Source of the DNA: Mycolicibacterium sp. CH28
GTDB lineage: Bacteria > Actinomycetota > Actinomycetes > Mycobacteriales > Mycobacteriaceae
Length of the DNA: 64,000 nucleotides
Reading direction: 5' to 3'
Assembly (NCBI RefSeq): GCF_004745805.1
Contig: NZ_SRLQ01000004.1
Location: 372,001-436,000 of the forward strand
Positions 59,790 through 64,000 of this stretch are shown here, piece by piece. A model generated the notes under the pieces. It was not told the origin of the DNA. It saw only the letters and a program-made list of their open reading frames with translations, and did not search any database. Numbering within the stretch: the first letter of the stretch is position 1; every line of letters starts with the position of its first letter. Both the position numbers and the translations under genes were made by a program.

Positions 59790-61706
59790 TCAGACCTGCG
59801 CGGGCTCGGTCCCCTCGACACGGCCCAGCCGCCACTCGCCCTCGCCGAGCAGTTCGAGATGCTTGCCGTGGTGTTGCTCGACGGTGCTGCGGTGGCTGAC
59901 GCTGACCAGGATGGTGTGCGGCAGCTCGGTGCGGATCAGGTCGTAGAGGGCGAACTCGAGGCCCTCGTCGAGCGCTGAGGTGGCCTCGTCGAGGAAGACC
60001 GCCTTGGGTTTGGTCAGAAGCACCCTGGCGAAGGCGATACGTTGCTGCTCGCCGGGGGAGAGCACCTTGGCCCAGTCCTGGACCTCGTTGATCCGGATGG
60101 TCAGGTGTGACAACGCCACCCGGGTCAGCGCGCGCTGCAGGTCCTCGTCGGACAGTTCACCGGAATTCGCCGGATAGGACACCACCGTGCGCAGGTCACC
60201 CAGCGGCACGTAGGGCATCTGGGACAGGAACATCGTGGCGTGGTCCTCCAGCGGGCGGCACAGCGTGCCCGAGGTGTAGGGCCACAACTGGGCGAGGCTG
60301 CGCAGCAGGGTGGTCTTTCCCGCCCCCGACGGCCCGGTGATCACCAACGTCTCGCCCGGCTCCAGGCGCAGGTCGATCGGGTCGACCAGCTGACTGCCGG
60401 TGGGTGTGCGCACCTCCACCCGTTTGAGCTCGACCGAGCCGTCATGGCTGGCAACGGTGTTCAGCTTGGGAAGTTCGCGGGCCTCGGCGTTGGTCTCCAC
60501 CAGCCCGTGCAGGCGGATGATCGCGGCCCGGTAGCTGGCGAACGAGTCGTAGGAGTTGCGGAAGAACGACAGCGAATTGTGGATCGAGCCGAACGCGCTC
60601 GAGGACTGGGTGACGTCACCGAGGTCGATCTGCCCGGCGAACAACCGCGGCGCCTGGATGACCAGTGGTAGCGGGTTGATGAGCTGGCTCATCGACAGGT
60701 TCCACCCGGTCAGCGCGATGGTGCGGTTCACATATCGGCGGTAGTTGGCGATGATTTCGGCGAACTTGGTTCGCAGCAGGCCCCGCTCGGCGTTCTCACC
60801 GCGGTAGAACCCGACCGCCTCGGCGGCGTCGCGCAGCCGCACCAGGGCGTAGCGGAACACGGCATTGGTGAGCTCGTTGCGGAAGCTCAGCCGGATCAGT
60901 GGATGGCCGATCCAGAACGCGATGATCGTGGCGAATGTGACGTAGACCAGCACCACCCAGAACAGGGCGTGCCCCAGCGTGACGCCGGCGACGGTCAACG
61001 GACCGGACAGGTTCCACAGGATCACGGTGAACGAAACGACTGTCACCAACGCGTTGATGGCCCCGAACAGCAGGGTGCTGGAGCTGCCGATCATCGGCTG
61101 GTTCGGTGAGGCGCCCACCCCGGTGGTGAAGATGTCGATGTCGTACTGGATGCGCTGGTCTGGGTTGTCGATATCGCTGTCGGTGAACCGGGTGCGGTAG
61201 TAGGCGTGGTCGTCGAGCCAGTCGCAGGTGAGCCGGTCGGTGAGCCATACCCGCCAGCGGATGATGAACCGCTGCATGAGGAAGATGTCCAGCATGGCCA
61301 GGCTGATGTAGATCGTCGCGAGGATCGCGAAGATGATCAGCGTCTGCCAAAAGCCGTGGACACCGGAATCCCGCATCGCGACGTTCCCGCCGCCGGCGCC
61401 CTGGAAGGCGACCTGCAACGACGTGTATAGGTCGTTGCTGTAGTAGCTGAGCAGCACGTCCAGGCGCACCGAGATGATCGTCGACAGCAACAACACGCCG
61501 ATCCACACCCACACGCTGATGCTCCGCCGGCCCTTGAAGTAGTCGCCGGTAACCCGCCAATACTGACGCCCCCACACCGTGTAGCGGGCCAGCAGAACCA
61601 GAACCACCAAACTGAGAACGGCGCTGATGGCCCACGCTTTGGAAATCCAGATCAGGGACGGGATGAGCTCGTGTCCCCAGTCCATGGACGGCTTGAACTT
61701 CTCCAA
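59790..61706 (-). CDS. bacA: BacA/SbmA-like ABC transporter, Rv1819c-like
   Basis: The 638-residue protein fuses an SbmA/BacA-type membrane domain (about six segments up to residue 330) with an ATPase domain: Walker [10 protein letters not shown], signature LSPGEQQR and Walker B AVFLDEA. M. tuberculosis Rv1819c imports vitamin B12, bleomycin and antimicrobial peptides through a large water-filled cavity. ATG 61706 begins [14 protein letters not shown]. It is divergent from secA2, 197 bases away. Confidence 0.94.
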   Translation of the reverse strand: MEKFKPSMDWGHELIPSLIWISKAWAISAVLSLVVLVLLARYTVWGRQYWRVTGDYFKGRRSISVWVWIGVLLLSTIISVRLDVLLSYYSNDLYTSLQVAFQGAGGGNVAMRDSGVHGFWQTLIIFAILATIYISLAMLDIFLMQRFIIRWRVWLTDRLTCDWLDDHAYYRTRFTDSDIDNPDQRIQYDIDIFTTGVGASPNQPMIGSSSTLLFGAINALVTVVSFTVILWNLSGPLTVAGVTLGHALFWVVLVYVTFATIIAFWIGHPLIRLSFRNELTNAVFRYALVRLRDAAEAVGFYRGENAERGLLRTKFAEIIANYRRYVNRTIALTGWNLSMSQLINPLPLVIQAPRLFAGQIDLGDVTQSSSAFGSIHNSLSFFRNSYDSFASYRAAIIRLHGLVETNAEARELPKLNTVASHDGSVELKRVEVRTPTGSQLVDPIDLRLEPGETLVITGPSGAGKTTLLRSLAQLWPYTSGTLCRPLEDHATMFLSQMPYVPLGDLRTVVSYPANSGELSDEDLQRALTRVALSHLTIRINEVQDWAKVLSPGEQQRIAFARVLLTKPKAVFLDEATSALDEGLEFALYDLIRTELPHTILVSVSHRSTVEQHHGKHLELLGEGEWRLGRVEGTEPAQV

Positions 61707-61903
61707 CGCGTTCTCCTCGTGCGGCGGCGTCGCGAACGACGACCGATCCGGTGGGCTTTCCCGGCGAACCTACCCCGATGGCACGCGGCAGGCGTGTGTC
61801 CCTGCCGGAAGCCGGGCGAAATGTGACCCGCGCGTCCCGATCCACCGAGCTGGTCCGGACTGGCCGTTGCTGGATTGTAGGACGCCGCCGGTACCGTTGA
61901 CGC

Positions 61904-64000
61904 GTGGCGAAAACTCGCAAGGACAGCACTGCCGGGCCGGGTCGTATCAGCCGGGGCTTCTGGCGTCTTCTCGGTGCCAGCAGCGAGAAGACCAAAGCCG
62001 AGTCGATGGTCGAGGTAACCGCCTCTGCGGAGTTCGACGAGAAGGCCAAGGGACTCGACGACGAGCAGCTGCGAAAGGCCGCGGAACTGCTCGAACTCGG
62101 CGACCTGGCCGCCTCCGCCGACATTCCGCAGTTCCTGGCGATCGCCCGGGAGGCCGCCGAGCGGGCTACCGCACTTCGTCCCTTTGACGTACAGCTGCTC
62201 GGGGCGCTGCGCATGCTCGCCGGTGACGTCATCGAGATGGCCACCGGTGAAGGCAAGACACTGTCCGGGGCGATCGCCGCCGCCGGCTACGCGTTGGCCG
62301 GGCGCAATGTCCACGTCGTCACCATCAACGACTACCTGGCCCGCCGCGACGCCGAGTGGATGGCACCGCTGATCGAGGCGATGGGGCTCTCGGTCGGTTG
62401 GATCACCGCCGAGTCGACCGCCGAGCAACGCCGGGCCGCCTACCGGTGCGATGTCACCTACGCCTCGGTCAACGAGATCGGGTTCGACGTGCTGCGCGAC
62501 CAGCTGGTCACCGATGTCGCCGACCTGGTGTCGCCCAACCCCGATGTGGCGCTGATCGACGAGGCCGACTCGGTGCTCGTCGACGAGGCGCTGGTGCCGC
62601 TGGTGCTGGCCGGGACCACGCACCGCGAGACGCCGAAGGTGGAGGTCGTGCGGCTGGTCGGGGAACTCAGCGCCGGCGTGGACTACGACACCGACGCCGA
62701 CAGCCGCAACGTTCACCTCACCGAGGACGGGGCGAAGAAGATCGAAGCCGCCCTCGGCGGTATCGACCTGTACTCCGAGGAGCATGTCACCACCACGCTC
62801 ACCGAGGTCAACGTCGCCCTGCACGCCCACGTGCTGCTGCAGCGCGACGTGCACTACATCGTCCGCGACGGCGCGGTGCAGCTGATCAACTCCTCCCGCG
62901 GCCGGATCGCCTCGCTGCAACGCTGGCCCGACGGCCTGCAGGCGGCGGTCGAGGCCAAGGAGGGCATCGAGACCACCGAGACCGGTGAAGTGCTCGACAC
63001 CATCACGGTGCAGGCGCTCATCAACCGCTACCCGACGGTGTGCGGGATGACCGGCACCGCGCTGGCCGCGGGTGAGCAGCTGCGCCAGTTCTACAAGCTG
63101 GGTGTCTCGCCGATCCCGCCGAACACACCCAACATCCGCGAAGACGAAGCCGACCGGGTCTACATCACCGCGGCGGCCAAGATCGAGGCGATCATGTCGC
63201 ACATCAGTGATGTCCATGCCACCGGCCAACCGATTCTGGTCGGCACCCACGACGTCGCCGAGTCCGAGGAACTGCACGAACGGCTGCTGCGCCGCGGAGT
63301 TCCCGCAGTGGTGCTCAACGCCAAGAACGACGAGGAAGAAGCCGTCGTCATCGCAGAGGCGGGCAAGCTCGGTGCGGTGACGGTCTCCACCCAGATGGCC
63401 GGGCGCGGCACCGACATCCGACTGGGCGGATCCGATGAGTCCGACCATGACAAGGTGGCCGAGCTGGGCGGGCTGCACGTCATCGGGACCGGCCGGCACC
63501 GCACCGAACGGCTGGACAACCAGCTGCGGGGCCGCGCGGGCCGGCAGGGCGACCCCGGCTCGTCGGTGTTCTTCGCCAGCTGGGAGGACGACGTCGTCAC
63601 CGCCCACGTGGAAGCGGCGAAACTGCCCACCGAGTGTGACGAGACCGGCCGGATCACCAGCCCCAAGGCCGCCACGCTGCTCGACCACGCCCAGCGAGTC
63701 GCCGAGGGCCGGCTGCTCGACGTGCACGCCAACACCTGGCGCTACAACCAGCTCATCGCCCAGCAGCGCGCCATCATCGTCGAGCGGCGCAACACCCTGC
63801 TCAGCACGCCGGCGGCTCGCAACGAGCTCAAGGAGCTCTCGACAGAGCGCTATGACGAGCTCGCCGAGAAGGTTCCCGAGGAACGGCTCGAGACGATCTG
63901 CCGGCAGATCATGCTGTTCCACCTCGACCGGGGGTGGGCCGACCACCTGGCCTATCTGGCCGACATCCGAGAGAGCATCCACCTGCGGGCGCTCGGCAGG
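61904..64000 (+). CDS. secA2: Accessory Sec ATPase SecA2 (partial)
   Basis: The frame from GTG 61904 has 699 codons before the window ends, out of about 780 expected. It has the SecA helicase motifs: EMATGEGKT (Walker A), [15 protein letters not shown] (DEAD-like) and [15 protein letters not shown]. The lack of the long linker segments and the start [18 protein letters not shown] fit SecA2, which exports a special subset of proteins in mycobacteria. The C-terminus lies beyond the window. Unlike M. tuberculosis, no ilvG-type gene lies between it and the bacA-like gene. Confidence 0.95.
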   Translation, partial: MAKTRKDSTAGPGRISRGFWRLLGASSEKTKAESMVEVTASAEFDEKAKGLDDEQLRKAAELLELGDLAASADIPQFLAIAREAAERATALRPFDVQLLGALRMLAGDVIEMATGEGKTLSGAIAAAGYALAGRNVHVVTINDYLARRDAEWMAPLIEAMGLSVGWITAESTAEQRRAAYRCDVTYASVNEIGFDVLRDQLVTDVADLVSPNPDVALIDEADSVLVDEALVPLVLAGTTHRETPKVEVVRLVGELSAGVDYDTDADSRNVHLTEDGAKKIEAALGGIDLYSEEHVTTTLTEVNVALHAHVLLQRDVHYIVRDGAVQLINSSRGRIASLQRWPDGLQAAVEAKEGIETTETGEVLDTITVQALINRYPTVCGMTGTALAAGEQLRQFYKLGVSPIPPNTPNIREDEADRVYITAAAKIEAIMSHISDVHATGQPILVGTHDVAESEELHERLLRRGVPAVVLNAKNDEEEAVVIAEAGKLGAVTVSTQMAGRGTDIRLGGSDESDHDKVAELGGLHVIGTGRHRTERLDNQLRGRAGRQGDPGSSVFFASWEDDVVTAHVEAAKLPTECDETGRITSPKAATLLDHAQRVAEGRLLDVHANTWRYNQLIAQQRAIIVERRNTLLSTPAARNELKELSTERYDELAEKVPEERLETICRQIMLFHLDRGWADHLAYLADIRESIHLRALGR

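Noticed and set aside
61652..63982. Long open frame of 776 codons on the minus strand
   Set aside because: It runs antisense to secA2 and is a shadow created by high third-position GC; it has no domain and low-complexity Gly/Val/Asp/His-rich text.
1..64000. CRISPR arrays, insertion sequences, prophage, tRNA or rRNA genes
   Set aside because: No regularly spaced repeats, transposase, integrase, phage structural genes or cloverleaf-like or ribosomal sequence were seen on reading both strands.

Overview
The window is high-GC actinobacterial DNA with dense coding on both strands, many GTG starts and repeated ATGA/GTGA stop-start overlaps. The gene content points to a mycobacterium, most likely a fast-growing Mycolicibacterium-type environmental species. 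It holds an MPT64-like secreted antigen, an Mce1A-like protein, a two-domain isocitrate lyase 2, an F420/Ddn-type nitroreductase, a DUF222/HNH '13E12' protein, and a block from 55.7 kb to the end that matches the M. tuberculosis Rv1815-Rv1816-Rv1817-Rv1819c-secA2 neighbourhood. I see no rRNA, tRNA, CRISPR array, prophage or insertion sequence. The first gene (App1-type phosphatase) and the last (secA2) run off the window edges.

Layout. 0-2.2 kb: partial App1-like phosphatase, a possible small ORF, mpt64 homologue. 2.2-9.3 kb: a phosphonate uptake and breakdown cluster. One leftward operon carries an FAD oxidoreductase, a phosphonatase-like hydrolase, a binding lipoprotein, an ATPase and two permeases. 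A divergent pair carries a PhnZ-like HD oxygenase and a GntR/UTRA regulator. A perfect inverted repeat sits between them. 9.3-13.6 kb: PHP phosphoesterase, purine (AzgA-type) permease whose ribosome binding site lies in a hairpin, and three small secreted or envelope proteins. 13.8-16.6 kb: NAD(P)-binding reductase, Rieske oxygenase and a divergent TetR regulator. 16.6-19 kb: isocitrate lyase 2. 19.4-20.7 kb: a solitary MceA with a coupled 20-codon leader. 20.7-25.9 kb: NlpC-like protein, D-aminoacyl-tRNA deacylase with a possible 44-aa divergent ORF, envelope proteins and a receptor Ser/Thr kinase.

25.9-38.5 kb is the most notable region: a TetR gene and a perfect inverted repeat drive one tightly coupled 11-gene operon. 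It encodes a complete peptide-type ABC importer (fused ATPase, two permeases, binding lipoprotein), a cysteine amidohydrolase, a metallo-beta-lactamase-fold hydrolase, allantoinase, a racemase-family protein lacking one of the two catalytic cysteines, allantoicase, an unrecognised protein and an IPNS-type Fe(II)/2-oxoglutarate oxygenase. Together they look like a pathway that imports a ureide or modified purine-breakdown product, trims or oxidises it, and feeds it into allantoin/allantoate breakdown for nitrogen.

38.6-42.2 kb: a membrane receptor with a degenerate class III cyclase domain, translationally coupled to an MscS channel with a cyclic-nucleotide-binding-like domain. 42.2-49.6 kb: HNH protein, SnoaL-like protein, LLM flavoprotein, Nudix hydrolase, 4-alpha-glucanotransferase, MFS exporter and a paired SMR exporter. 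49.7-55.6 kb: carboxylesterase, sterol-desaturase-family hydroxylase, a TrkA-C/KefB antiporter pair, an amine-oxidase-like flavoprotein and a 57-aa LysM protein. 55.7-64 kb: secreted serine protease, Ddn-like reductase divergent from a TetR gene with twin operators, a VOC protein and ketosteroid-dehydrogenase-like flavoprotein preceded by a perfect KstR-type box, BacA-like ABC importer, and secA2.
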